Shown in pieces: positions 1 through 7,318 of a stretch of 19,509 nucleotides of DNA. The translations under genes were made by a program, and so were the position numbers. Below the pieces are notes generated by a model. The model did no database searches and was not told where the DNA came from. It was given only the letters and a program-made list of their open reading frames with translations. The number at the start of each line of letters is the position of its first letter. Within the stretch, counting starts at the first letter, position 1. The stretch is taken from positions 1 to 19,509 of the forward strand of contig CAYUXF010000026.1 of NCBI GenBank assembly GCA_964448755.1, written 5' to 3'. The stretch is from CAYUXF01 sp964448755. Its GTDB lineage: Bacteria; Margulisbacteria; Termititenacia; Termititenacales; CAYUXF01.

Positions 1-109
1 CTGTAGCTTCCCCCTGGGGAAGCTGGCATGAACTTGAGCGGCTTGCTATGCACCCAATGTGGTGCATAGAGCGAATAGTTCATGACTGAAGGGGTGTTTT
101 AGTAAAACA
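1..109. repeat. Nested-hairpin intergenic repeat, copy 1 (left end outside the window)
   Basis: Three inverted repeats are visible. AGCTTCCCC at 5-13 pairs with GGGGAAGCT at 16-24. CATGAACT at 27-34 pairs with AGTTCATG at 77-84, and inside it CTATGCACC at 46-54 pairs with GGTGCATAG at 61-69. The 25 bases at 73-97 recur exactly at 7060-7084, and AGCTTCCCCCT at 5-15 recurs at 6988-6998. The spacing between these two shared blocks is similar in both copies (68 and 72 bases), so the two loci look like members of one repeat family whose middle differs. No protein is encoded here. The left boundary cannot be seen because the window begins inside it. Confidence 0.7.
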
Positions 110-190
110 ATTATTTAAAAAACTCCCCCCCCCCTTGAGTGAGATGTGCGTTAACCAGATTGGCAATGTTTTTAATGTTATTATTCTCTG

Positions 191-199
191 TGGTATAAT
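191..199 (+). promoter_or_regulatory. Extended -10 promoter TGG-TATAAT of the envelope operon
   Basis: A perfect TATAAT at 194-199 is preceded by TGG at 191-193, the extended -10 form. There is no -35 hexamer at normal spacing; a TTGGCA at 160-165 is too far away. Initiation about 7-10 bases downstream would fall on the adenines at 208-209, at or next to the first base of the ATG at 209. The first gene may therefore be translated from a leaderless mRNA. Confidence 0.6.
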
Positions 200-208
200 T
201 TTTTCTCA

Positions 209-1531
209 ATGAAACAATTCAAAATAATGTTGCTCTTTTTCTTGTTGTTAACGGTCATGCTGGCCGGTTATTTTTTTTCTCGCACACCGGTCCTTTTTCT
301 GCAAAGCTTTTACGCGCATAATTTTGAACTGAATAGCCAAGAGCTCAACGCGCTTGTTAACGGCAGAGGCGAATACCGGCTGGTTTTGCCGCAAAAGTAT
401 GAGAAAAAACTCTGCCGCCGGCTGGGTATTAAGAAAAAGCCCCGTCTGGTTGCCGACGAAGAGTTGAGCGCTTTTTTGTTGAACAATCGCAATTACATTG
501 CCGCTGTCCCCTGGAACTACGCGGTGCCGCAGCTGCGGACGCTCCGCTATAACGGTTTTTACTTCTGGGATAATTCTCCTAAATATCCTTTTTATATCAA
601 CAGTTTCAGTCTGCCGAAATTTAATGTTAAAAATTTAAGAGAAGTAGTGCTCGGGGGGACGGTGGTTTTGGCGCGCGGTGTGCATGCCGTTATTCAGCAT
701 ACCGGCGATATTTTTTACCCCTGGCGCGGCATTGCCGATATTCTGCGCCGGGCCGATTGTTCAATAGTCAATTTAAAATCGCCGCTGATTAATAATTATG
801 AGAAACCTGATTCCAAATGGCTTTTATACGGCAAAGCGGTCTATGTGCAGGGTTTAAAATTTGCCGGTATTGATATTGTTTCTATTAGCGGCAACCACAT
901 GGGTGACGCCGGGGTAGAGGGTTTAAAAGAGACCATGCAGATACTGACGGAGCACGGCATTCAATATACCGGTGCCGGCAATGACCGCAGTTTGGCCTGC
1001 GCGCCGGTCATTTACGATCTGGGTAATTTCAAGATAGGCTTTTTGGCTTTTAACAGTGTTTACGGTTCTATTGCCGCCGCCGGAAAAGCGAGTTTTGGCA
1101 TTAGCTGGCTTGACGACAAAAAATATCTGGCGGAGCTTTTAAAGAAAACCAAAGCCCGGGTGGATTTTTTGATAGTTATGCCCAACTGGGGTAAAGAGTA
1201 TATTGCGGTGCCAGACGAACAGCAGAATGGCTGGGCTAAATTTTTTATTGATAACGGCGCCGACCTGGTAGCTGGCGATCAAGCCCACTGGCTGCAGCGG
1301 GTGGCTTTTTACCGGGATAAATTTATTTCTTATGGCCTGGGAAATTTGGTTTTTGACCAGCTCTGGTCCAGTGATACCCGCGAAGGTATTCTGGAAAGGT
1401 TCTTTTTCTATAACGGCAGGTTAATGGCTGTTGATCTGGTGCCGCTCTATCTGCCGGAAGAACACGGTATTAAACCGGTGGCCGACCCGGCGATAGTTTC
1501 TTCGATCTTAACTAAGCTGCTTGGTGAATAA
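209..1531 (+). CDS. CapA-type (PGA_cap) metallophosphoesterase-fold protein with altered metal-site residues
   Basis: A 440-residue protein with a hydrophobic N-terminal segment (about residues 6-28) that looks like an uncleaved signal anchor, followed by an extracytoplasmic region. From about residue 145 it follows the order of the CapA / poly-gamma-glutamate capsule family: G149-G150, N188-L-K190, N229-H230 with D233, N326-W-G, and G356-D-Q358-A-H360, ending in a YGLGNLVFDQ block that is very typical of the family. As I recall them, the family motifs at these sites are GD, NxE, NH, HWG and GxHxH, so four likely metal ligands (D, E and two H) are replaced by G, K, N and Q. The fold assignment is good; catalytic activity is doubtful. 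The first ~140 residues match nothing I recognise. It is the first gene of a five-gene envelope operon, with no Shine-Dalgarno sequence and a -10 box ending nine bases before the ATG. Confidence 0.8.
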   Translation: MKQFKIMLLFFLLLTVMLAGYFFSRTPVLFLQSFYAHNFELNSQELNALVNGRGEYRLVLPQKYEKKLCRRLGIKKKPRLVADEELSAFLLNNRNYIAAVPWNYAVPQLRTLRYNGFYFWDNSPKYPFYINSFSLPKFNVKNLREVVLGGTVVLARGVHAVIQHTGDIFYPWRGIADILRRADCSIVNLKSPLINNYEKPDSKWLLYGKAVYVQGLKFAGIDIVSISGNHMGDAGVEGLKETMQILTEHGIQYTGAGNDRSLACAPVIYDLGNFKIGFLAFNSVYGSIAAAGKASFGISWLDDKKYLAELLKKTKARVDFLIVMPNWGKEYIAVPDEQQNGWAKFFIDNGADLVAGDQAHWLQRVAFYRDKFISYGLGNLVFDQLWSSDTREGILERFFFYNGRLMAVDLVPLYLPEEHGIKPVADPAIVSSILTKLLGE

Positions 1532-1572
1532 CTTGCTAAATAGGCTAATATCAATAATAATATAACTTAATT

Positions 1573-2646
1573 ATGGCTGTTCAGGAGATAATATTTACCG
1601 TCAATGGTCCCGGTGAACTCAATGGTGTTGTTCTGCCGCTGGCAGAAGAGTTTAAAAAACGCTGGCCGGCTGTTGTCAGGACGCTTTTTGTAGTTCCCTG
1701 CCAGTATGCTTCAGGAGAAGAGCCTGTACAGGCGCTTAAGAGCGGCCTGTTTAATAATGTCTTTAGTGCGGAACAATACAAAAAATACTGGTTAAAAAAA
1801 GAGCTGCCACCAGGTTATGCCTTTAAAGAGAAGAGCATTGTCTTTTATGGCGGCGGCGATGGAGTGCATGCCATACGGCTCTCTGAACGGAACGGTTTTG
1901 ACGCTTACGCCTATACCGCTGACGATAAAAACCTCTCTAAAAAAACTAAATTTAAACTGATCTTTCGTCCCGAAGTGGACGGCGACCTAATGGTTGACGC
2001 GGCGCAAAAACGCGGACTTGTTTATCAGGACCGGCCAATTGGCGCCGGCACTATTAATGTTGGGCTTTATCCCGGCAGCCGGCCGAAGCACCGGGAAGTA
2101 ATGGTCCCTTTTTTAAAAGAGACAGCAGAAGTGCTTAATAAAAAATATCCTAACCTTAATTTTGTTTGGGGCTTAACAGAACAAGAGCTCGCCGCTTATG
2201 GCCTAGCGGGCGCCGCTTTTGAAAAACCCGGCATGGCATATAATTTGGTCATTTGTCTGGTGGGGACTAACACGGCTATTACCGGCGCCTTGGGGATACC
2301 GATGCTCGTTCTTTTGCCGTTTAATTATCCGGAGCTGATCCCTTTTATGGGTGTGTTTGGTCTTTTAGCTGAGATACCTTTCTTGGGAAAATTATTAAAA
2401 AAACTGGCTATTCTGCTGATTAAAAACAAGGTCAAGCTGGTCGCTTTACCAAATATTAAAGCAGCACGGACAATAGTTCCGGAGCTGAAAGGTTATTTAA
2501 CGCCGCAGCAAGTGGCCGAGAGCGCCGAAAGCCTGCTCTTAAACATGAAAGAGCGGCGGCAGATCCATGATAATTTGAAAATTTTTATGGGTGACCCGGG
2601 CGCTGCTCAAAATATTGCAGAAAAATTTGAAGAGGTTTTCTATTAA
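1573..2646 (+). CDS. LpxB-like glycosyltransferase (lipid-A-disaccharide synthase-related)
   Basis: 357 residues, close to the usual LpxB length. The N-terminus holds a GPGE turn at residues 12-15 where LpxB has its AGExSGD loop. The C-terminal half has a YPGSR motif at 166-170, typical of the second Rossmann domain, and a GTNTAITGALGIPML stretch from G231 that corresponds to the nucleotide-sugar-binding region SGTxTLExxLxxxPM. A later VALPNI stretch also fits. It would make a glycolipid by transferring a sugar from a UDP-sugar at the inner membrane face. The match is to the wider LpxB-related family, and the real acceptor may not be lipid A. It lies 41 bases after the CapA-like gene and one base before rmlD, in the same operon as an MsbA-like exporter, which supports a lipid role. 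I see no convincing ribosome-binding site before the ATG. Confidence 0.72.
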   Translation: MAVQEIIFTVNGPGELNGVVLPLAEEFKKRWPAVVRTLFVVPCQYASGEEPVQALKSGLFNNVFSAEQYKKYWLKKELPPGYAFKEKSIVFYGGGDGVHAIRLSERNGFDAYAYTADDKNLSKKTKFKLIFRPEVDGDLMVDAAQKRGLVYQDRPIGAGTINVGLYPGSRPKHREVMVPFLKETAEVLNKKYPNLNFVWGLTEQELAAYGLAGAAFEKPGMAYNLVICLVGTNTAITGALGIPMLVLLPFNYPELIPFMGVFGLLAEIPFLGKLLKKLAILLIKNKVKLVALPNIKAARTIVPELKGYLTPQQVAESAESLLLNMKERRQIHDNLKIFMGDPGAAQNIAEKFEEVFY

Positions 2647-2647
2647 A

Positions 2648-3487
2648 ATGAAAAAAATTTTGGTTACCGGCTACAAAGGGATGCTGGGTTCTTTGCTTTA
2701 TCAAAAACTTTTAAAGGCAGGTTATGATGTTAAAGGTGTCGATCTGCCGGAAATTGATCTGACTGATAACACGGCGGTAGCCCAACTGCTGGCGGCGGAA
2801 AATTTTGCGGTAATTTACAATTGCGCGGCGTTCACTAATGTGGATCTCTGTGAGACCGAATATGACAAAGCCTATGCCGTTAACGCTTTGGCGGTAAAGA
2901 ATTTGGCGCAAAATGCCGGCAAGAGTGTTTTGGTGCACATTAGTACCGACTATGTTTTTAACGGCCTGGCGCAGGCGCCTTATGATACAGAAGAAACCCG
3001 GGCGCCGGTATCTGCTTATGGCAAAACCAAGGCGGCGGGCGAACAGTTTTTAGAAGAGGCGGGCTGCAAGTATTTTATTGTTAGGACCGCCTGGCTCTAT
3101 GGCCGCAACGGCAAAAATTTTGTTGATACTATTTTGAAACTAGCTGACGAAAAAGACGAAATAAAAGTAGTTAACGACCAATGCGGCGCGCCGACTTATA
3201 CTGAAGATCTGGCCGCGGCACTGGTACTGTTTGCCGATTGTCATGATTACGGCCGCTACCATTTTACTAACGCCGGTCAAACTACCTGGTTTGGCCTGGC
3301 CAAGGAGATAGTCCGGTTGGCCGGCAAAACCGTTAAGGTGTTGCCGTGTACTACTGCGGAGTTTCCGCGGCCGGCAATAAGGCCTGCTTATTCTGTTTTA
3401 GATCTTTCCAAAACAGAGCGGGTTTTGCAAATTAAAATAGCGGATTGGCAGAACGCCCTGCAGCGGTATTTGAATAAAGAGGAGTAA
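2648..3487 (+). CDS. rmlD: dTDP-4-dehydrorhamnose reductase
   Basis: An extended short-chain dehydrogenase of 279 residues that reduces dTDP-4-dehydrorhamnose to dTDP-L-rhamnose, the last step of rhamnose donor synthesis. The Rossmann motif GYKGMLG is at residues 8-14. The ISTDYVFNG block has T100 and D101, and the catalytic pair is Y124-xxx-K128; FIVRTAWLYG follows, as is typical of RmlD. I place the start at the ATG at 2648, directly before the nucleotide-binding strand MKKILVTG. A longer in-frame reading from 2591 would run back through the end of the previous gene and add 19 unrelated residues. It lies one base after the LpxB-like gene and two bases before the ABC exporter. RmlB and RmlC are not in the window; a short nucleotidyltransferase resembling RmlA lies at 13203. 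Confidence 0.9.
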   Translation: MKKILVTGYKGMLGSLLYQKLLKAGYDVKGVDLPEIDLTDNTAVAQLLAAENFAVIYNCAAFTNVDLCETEYDKAYAVNALAVKNLAQNAGKSVLVHISTDYVFNGLAQAPYDTEETRAPVSAYGKTKAAGEQFLEEAGCKYFIVRTAWLYGRNGKNFVDTILKLADEKDEIKVVNDQCGAPTYTEDLAAALVLFADCHDYGRYHFTNAGQTTWFGLAKEIVRLAGKTVKVLPCTTAEFPRPAIRPAYSVLDLSKTERVLQIKIADWQNALQRYLNKEE

Positions 3488-3489
3488 AG

Positions 3490-5250
3490 ATGTTTGATCT
3501 CTATGTTAAATTATGGCCGTATTATAAAAAGTATTTTCTGCGGCTGGTCTTTGTTTTTTTAAATGTCTTTTTGTTTGCGGTCTCTAACGTCTATTTTTTA
3601 GCGCTGGTCCGTGAGCTCAGTTATGATATTGAACGCCAGAACGTTGGTTTGTTTATTTACCGTATTTGCGGCGGTGTTTTACTGGCGCTGGTCCGCTCGC
3701 TGGCTTCTTTTGGTCAAACCTATAATATGTCCTGGATAGCTCAGCGGGTGGTCATGAAGCTGCGAAATTCTATTTATGAGCATCTGCAAAAACTTTCGCA
3801 CGATTTTTACGCTAAGTGGAAAATTGGCGAGATCATGTCGCGCTCTATGAACGACCTTAATGTCGTGCAGGGTGTCTTTGTTTCTAATATTGTGGAACTG
3901 ATCCCGGAGATGGTCACGTTTGTAGGCGTCTTGATCTATCTTTTAGTTTTGAACTGGCAGCTTTTAGTCATGACATTTATTACACTGCCGCTCTTTGCCT
4001 GGTTAATTCAAAGTTTTGGCAAGACCATGAAAAAGATCAGTAAATATAATCAGCGCAAACAGGCCGATATTTCCGCTATTTTACAGGAAACTATTTACGG
4101 TATTGGTATTATTAAAGCTTTTGCCGCCGAGAGAAAAGAGATAGATAAATACCGCAAAGAGACTGAGCTCTCTTTTTGGATCAATATGAAAAGTTCGCGT
4201 CTTTACGCTTTACAGTCGCCGATCCTCTTTATGATCCAGGTGGTGATGATCCTCCTGATCTTTATGGTGGGCGGTTTGCAGATAATTAACGGCCGTTTAA
4301 CGGTGGGAAACTTTGTGGCGTTTATTACCGGTATAGGTTTATTGGTTAACCCCATTAATATTTTAGGCCGGGTCCATGCTAAACAGCAGCAGGCCATGGT
4401 TTCGCTTGACCGTATTTATGAGCTCTTAGATCTGGCGCCGACGGTGCAGGAGAAAAAAGATGCGATCAATATTAAGAATATTAATGGCGATGTCGATCTG
4501 GAAAATGTGACTTTTGCCTATGAAGCCAAGAACGGGCCGGTGCTTAAAAACGTTAATTTAAATGTTAAAGCGGGCGAAGTGATAGCATTGGTTGGTTCTT
4601 CGGGCGCTGGAAAAACCACGTTTGTTAATTTGATACCGCGCTTTTATGATGTTACCGAAGGTTCTATAAAAATAGACGGCCATGATATCCGCGATCTTTC
4701 TTTTGAGTCGCTGCGCAGTAAGATAGGGATAGTTACGCAGGAGACAATTTTATTTAGCGGCACGATTAAAGATAATATTGCCTACGGGCGCGATAACGCC
4801 ACACAGGCGGAAATTGAGCGGGCGGCCGAAATGGCCAACGCCGCCGGGTTTATTGAAATGTTTGCCTCTAAATACAATACGCTGGTGGGTGAACGCGGTG
4901 TTAAATTATCGGGCGGACAGCGTCAGCGGGTGGCTATTGCCAGAGCTATTTTGAGCGATCCACGGATATTGATTTTGGATGAAGCTACGTCGGCGCTGGA
5001 TTCTGAGTCTGAAAAACTGGTCCAGAAGGCGCTGGATAATTTAATGCAGGGTCGGACTTCTTTTATTATTGCGCACCGTCTTTCTACTATTCTGCATGCC
5101 GACCGGATAGTGGTTTTGGATCGCGGTGAAATAAAAGGGGTTGGTAAACATGAGGAATTACTGGCCAATAATCCGATATATAAGAAACTTTATACCATCC
5201 AGTTCTTAGCCAAAGAGAAAAAAGAGGCTTTAGAGAACGGTGAGGTTTAA
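3490..5250 (+). CDS. msbA: MsbA-type lipid exporter, ABC half-transporter with fused permease and ATPase
   Basis: 586 residues, the usual length for the MsbA/ABCB family. The N-terminal ~310 residues carry about six hydrophobic spans. The ATPase domain follows with Walker A GSSGAGKTT at 369-377 (K375), Q-loop Q417, signature LSGGQ at 473-477, Walker B D497 with catalytic E498, and H-loop H529. All elements are intact, so a working homodimer is expected. MsbA flips lipid A or related glycolipids across the inner membrane. The neighbouring LpxB-like gene, RmlD and glycosyltransferase support a glycolipid substrate here, but general multidrug exporters of the same family cannot be excluded from sequence. 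GGAG at 3481-3484 gives a good ribosome-binding site, and the gap to rmlD is two bases. Confidence 0.85.
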   Translation: MFDLYVKLWPYYKKYFLRLVFVFLNVFLFAVSNVYFLALVRELSYDIERQNVGLFIYRICGGVLLALVRSLASFGQTYNMSWIAQRVVMKLRNSIYEHLQKLSHDFYAKWKIGEIMSRSMNDLNVVQGVFVSNIVELIPEMVTFVGVLIYLLVLNWQLLVMTFITLPLFAWLIQSFGKTMKKISKYNQRKQADISAILQETIYGIGIIKAFAAERKEIDKYRKETELSFWINMKSSRLYALQSPILFMIQVVMILLIFMVGGLQIINGRLTVGNFVAFITGIGLLVNPINILGRVHAKQQQAMVSLDRIYELLDLAPTVQEKKDAINIKNINGDVDLENVTFAYEAKNGPVLKNVNLNVKAGEVIALVGSSGAGKTTFVNLIPRFYDVTEGSIKIDGHDIRDLSFESLRSKIGIVTQETILFSGTIKDNIAYGRDNATQAEIERAAEMANAAGFIEMFASKYNTLVGERGVKLSGGQRQRVAIARAILSDPRILILDEATSALDSESEKLVQKALDNLMQGRTSFIIAHRLSTILHADRIVVLDRGEIKGVGKHEELLANNPIYKKLYTIQFLAKEKKEALENGEV

Positions 5251-5265
5251 AAAGGAGCAGGGCTG

Positions 5266-6378
5266 ATGGCCAGGATAGGTTTTTTTACTACCAGATTTCT
5301 AGATGTTTCCGAAACATTTATTTTTGAACCGCTGGCTTTGCTGCGCCAGCATGAGGTCTTTGCTTATGCTTTGCAGCGCAAGAACAGTGACTTGTTTCCG
5401 TATAAACAAGTGACAACTATTGATGAGCTTTCTGACCGGGAGCGAAAAAAAGATCTTTTTTGGGGCGATCTTGGCCGCGAAAAGTATTTGTTAAATAAAA
5501 TGAAAGAACAGAAAATTGAGTTATTGCACGCCCACTATGGCTATATGGGAATTTATGCTCTGCAGTATAAAAAGAAATTAAAGATCCCGCTGGTGACCAG
5601 TTTCTACGGGCTGGATGTTTATAAACATACCCGGAATCCCTTTTACCGCCGGCAGTTAAAAAAACTGTTCAAAAAAGGGAATCTTTTTCTGGTTTGTTCC
5701 GAACAGATGCGTCAGGACCTGATAGGTTTTGGGGCGCCGCCTTCGCGGACATTTGTTAATTACGGCGGTGCGGCGCTGGAGAAATTTCCTTATTCTTTTA
5801 AACCGTTAAAAGACAATGAAGATATTGTTATTTTAATGTGCGGCCGGTTTGTGGAGAAAAAAGGGTTTGAATACGGCATTAAAGCTTTTTTAGCTATGGC
5901 GGGCGAATATGAAAAACTTTCTTTGAAAATAATTGGCAGCGGCAAAGAAGAACATCATTTAAAAAAAATAGTGGCGAGTTCACCTTTTGCCGAAAGGGTA
6001 ATTTTTATGGGGAACAGACCGCATAGCGAGTATATTGAAGAGATCAAAAAAGCGCATATTTTTATGGCACCTTCGGTTACCGCCGCCAACGGCGATAAAG
6101 AGGGTCTGCCGACGGTTTTAATTGAAGCGGCGGCGCTTGGTAAACCGCTTTTGGCCACTGATCACTCCGGTATAGCGGAGATAGTTCATGATAAAAAGAA
6201 CGGCTTTTTGGTCCACGAAAGAGACCTCTGCGGATTAGAGAGCGGTATTCGCAAAATGTTAGAACACAGCCACAAGTGGCCGGAGTATGCCGAATATGGC
6301 CGTAAGCTGGTGGAGAAAGAGTTTGATCTGCAGCAGCAGACCGCTAAACTGGAAGCATATTACAATAAAATAATTTAG
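5266..6378 (+). CDS. GT4-family glycosyltransferase
   Basis: A 370-residue retaining glycosyltransferase with the GT-B fold. The N-terminus has the VSETFI motif common in colanic-acid-type (WcaL-like) GT4 enzymes, then HAHYGYMG in the first domain. The C-terminal domain begins near ILMCGRFVEKKGF, which contains the R and K that contact the donor diphosphate, and carries the EX7E motif as E279 and E287 (KEGLPTVLIEA), followed by TDHSG. No transmembrane span is seen, so it probably acts on the cytoplasmic membrane face, adding a sugar to a lipid-linked acceptor; donor and acceptor are unknown. AAGGAG at 5252-5257 is a good ribosome-binding site. It ends the envelope operon and is clearly paralogous to the partial gene at 18567. 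Confidence 0.88.
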   Translation: MARIGFFTTRFLDVSETFIFEPLALLRQHEVFAYALQRKNSDLFPYKQVTTIDELSDRERKKDLFWGDLGREKYLLNKMKEQKIELLHAHYGYMGIYALQYKKKLKIPLVTSFYGLDVYKHTRNPFYRRQLKKLFKKGNLFLVCSEQMRQDLIGFGAPPSRTFVNYGGAALEKFPYSFKPLKDNEDIVILMCGRFVEKKGFEYGIKAFLAMAGEYEKLSLKIIGSGKEEHHLKKIVASSPFAERVIFMGNRPHSEYIEEIKKAHIFMAPSVTAANGDKEGLPTVLIEAAALGKPLLATDHSGIAEIVHDKKNGFLVHERDLCGLESGIRKMLEHSHKWPEYAEYGRKLVEKEFDLQQQTAKLEAYYNKII

Positions 6379-6393
6379 CTGTGTAATCTCCCG

Positions 6394-6402
6394 TGTTATA
6401 AT
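6394..6402 (+). promoter_or_regulatory. Extended -10 promoter TGT-TATAAT of the superoxide reductase gene
   Basis: TATAAT at 6397-6402 is preceded by TGT at 6394-6396. No convincing -35 hexamer is present. It begins 15 bases after the stop of the upstream glycosyltransferase, so the superoxide reductase gene probably has its own promoter. A strong Shine-Dalgarno AAGGAGGT at 6423-6430 lies between it and the ATG at 6436. Confidence 0.6.
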
Positions 6403-6435
6403 AACCAAACAGTTAAAATAACAAGGAGGTTAATT

Positions 6436-6873
6436 ATGAAAGTTTTTATTTGTCAGGTTTGCGGTCATCTTGCTTTTAATGAAGCGCCGGCTAATTGTCC
6501 GGTCTGCTGGGCACCCAGAGATAAATTTAGCCAAAATGATAATATTTTTAAAGAATCTCAAGAAAAGAGCCCGGAGGCGGAAGTTAAGCATGTTCCGGCG
6601 TTAAAACTGAACAGAGAGTGCGGTTTGATCTCTGACCATAATTGCAGCGATGTCTTAATGCGTATTGGTGAGGTTTTGCACCCGGCAGAAGAGAAGCATT
6701 TTATTCAGTTTATTGACTGCTATTTAGATGATGTTTTTGTGGAAAGAATGCACCTCACGGCCAAAATTAACCCCGCCGGCGCACTGCATTTAAAAGAAGG
6801 GACGACCGGTACGGTGCGGGTCGTGATCAAGTGCAATATCCACGGTTACTGGTTTAGTGAAGTTAAGGTTTAG
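6436..6873 (+). CDS. Superoxide reductase with N-terminal rubrerythrin-type rubredoxin domain
   Basis: A cytoplasmic 145-residue two-domain protein that should reduce superoxide to hydrogen peroxide without releasing oxygen, a typical defence of anaerobes. Residues 1-31 form a short rubredoxin-like module with C6-x-x-C9 and C21-x-x-C24; the 11-residue spacing and the EAPANCPVCWAP block resemble the C-terminal rubredoxin of rubrerythrin. Residues 48-145 match class II superoxide reductase (neelaredoxin). The expected iron ligands are H52 (in KHVP), H82 and H88 (HPAEEKH), C133 and H136 (CNIHG), with the catalytic lysine K51 beside H52. The glutamate two residues before that histidine in Pyrococcus-type enzymes is V50 here; it is not universal in the family. 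The fused rubredoxin probably delivers electrons to the catalytic iron. The gene has its own promoter and a very strong ribosome-binding site, so high expression is likely. Confidence 0.88.
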   Translation: MKVFICQVCGHLAFNEAPANCPVCWAPRDKFSQNDNIFKESQEKSPEAEVKHVPALKLNRECGLISDHNCSDVLMRIGEVLHPAEEKHFIQFIDCYLDDVFVERMHLTAKINPAGALHLKEGTTGTVRVVIKCNIHGYWFSEVKV

Positions 6874-6891
6874 GATTTACTGTAAAAAATA

Positions 6892-7097
6892 ATCTCTAAA
6901 ACATACCCCCTTTGTGCTGTCGCACATCTCCCCCCAAGGGGGCACCTTGCCAAATCTTTAACTCACCCCCTGCTTAGCTACCGCTTAAGCTTCCCCCTCT
7001 CTTTAAAGAGAGGGGGAGTGAGGGGGTGAGTTAATCTAAAGACTGAGCTCTCATCTAGTGAATAGTTCATGACTGAAGGGGTGTATCTCTAAAACAT
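6892..7097. mobile_element. MITE-like palindromic element, copy 2, bracketed by 13-bp direct repeats
   Basis: A 180-bp segment (6905-7084) lies between two identical copies of ATCTCTAAAACAT (6892-6904 and 7085-7097). It contains the stem TGTGC/GCACA (6913-6926), a 14-bp inverted repeat TTAACTCACCCCCT at 6958-6971 with its complement at 7021-7034, and within that a perfect 26-bp palindrome at 6992-7017. Its ends are imperfect inverted repeats: the left begins ACCCCCTTTG and the right reads ACACCCCTTC on the other strand. The last 25 bases are identical to 73-97. It encodes nothing. The direct repeats suggest a target-site duplication, which points to a non-autonomous transposed element. It sits between two convergent genes. 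Confidence 0.6.
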
Positions 7098-7114
7098 GCC
7101 TCTACTTGGGAAAA

Positions 7115-7318
7115 TTATTCTTTTTTCTTCTTTTTCCGGCGCAAAAACCTAGTGATATCGAGCCAGCCTTTGATATCGGTCAGCATTTCCACGCGGTCGA
7201 CAATACGCGATATTTTATAAATTATTTTAGTGATATAAATTACACAAAAGAGCAGCGCCAGGAGCAGCAGGGCGGTCAGGACACTGATGATAGGTTTGAG
7301 TATCAGTACAAGATCCAT
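7115..7318 (-). CDS. Small single-span membrane protein, function unknown
   Basis: A 67-residue protein. A long hydrophobic stretch covers about residues 3-33, then comes an amphipathic segment (YKISRIVDRVEMLTDIKG) and a very basic C-terminus ending RRKKKKKE. The layout recalls small DUF948-like proteins often found next to YtxH genes, but it is too short to assign. Its ATG overlaps the stop of the upstream YtxH-like gene (TAATG at 7320-7316 on the minus strand), which indicates translational coupling. A purine-rich AAGGGGGT lies about ten bases before the start. Its stop lies only 17 bases from the right direct repeat of the palindromic element. Confidence 0.6.
   Translation of the reverse strand: MDLVLILKPIISVLTALLLLALLFCVIYITKIIYKISRIVDRVEMLTDIKGWLDITRFLRRKKKKKE

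Noticed and set aside
125..134. Run of ten C, possible phase-variation tract
   Set aside because: It lies more than 50 bases upstream of the promoter -10 box and outside any gene; it may be repeat debris or a sequencing artefact.
2591..2650. Longer start for rmlD
   Set aside because: It would overlap the previous gene by 56 bases and add residues absent from the family; the ATG at 2648 sits directly before the Rossmann motif.
6992..7017. Rho-independent terminator between the convergent genes
   Set aside because: The hairpin is strong but no T run follows on either strand; it is better explained as part of the repeat element.
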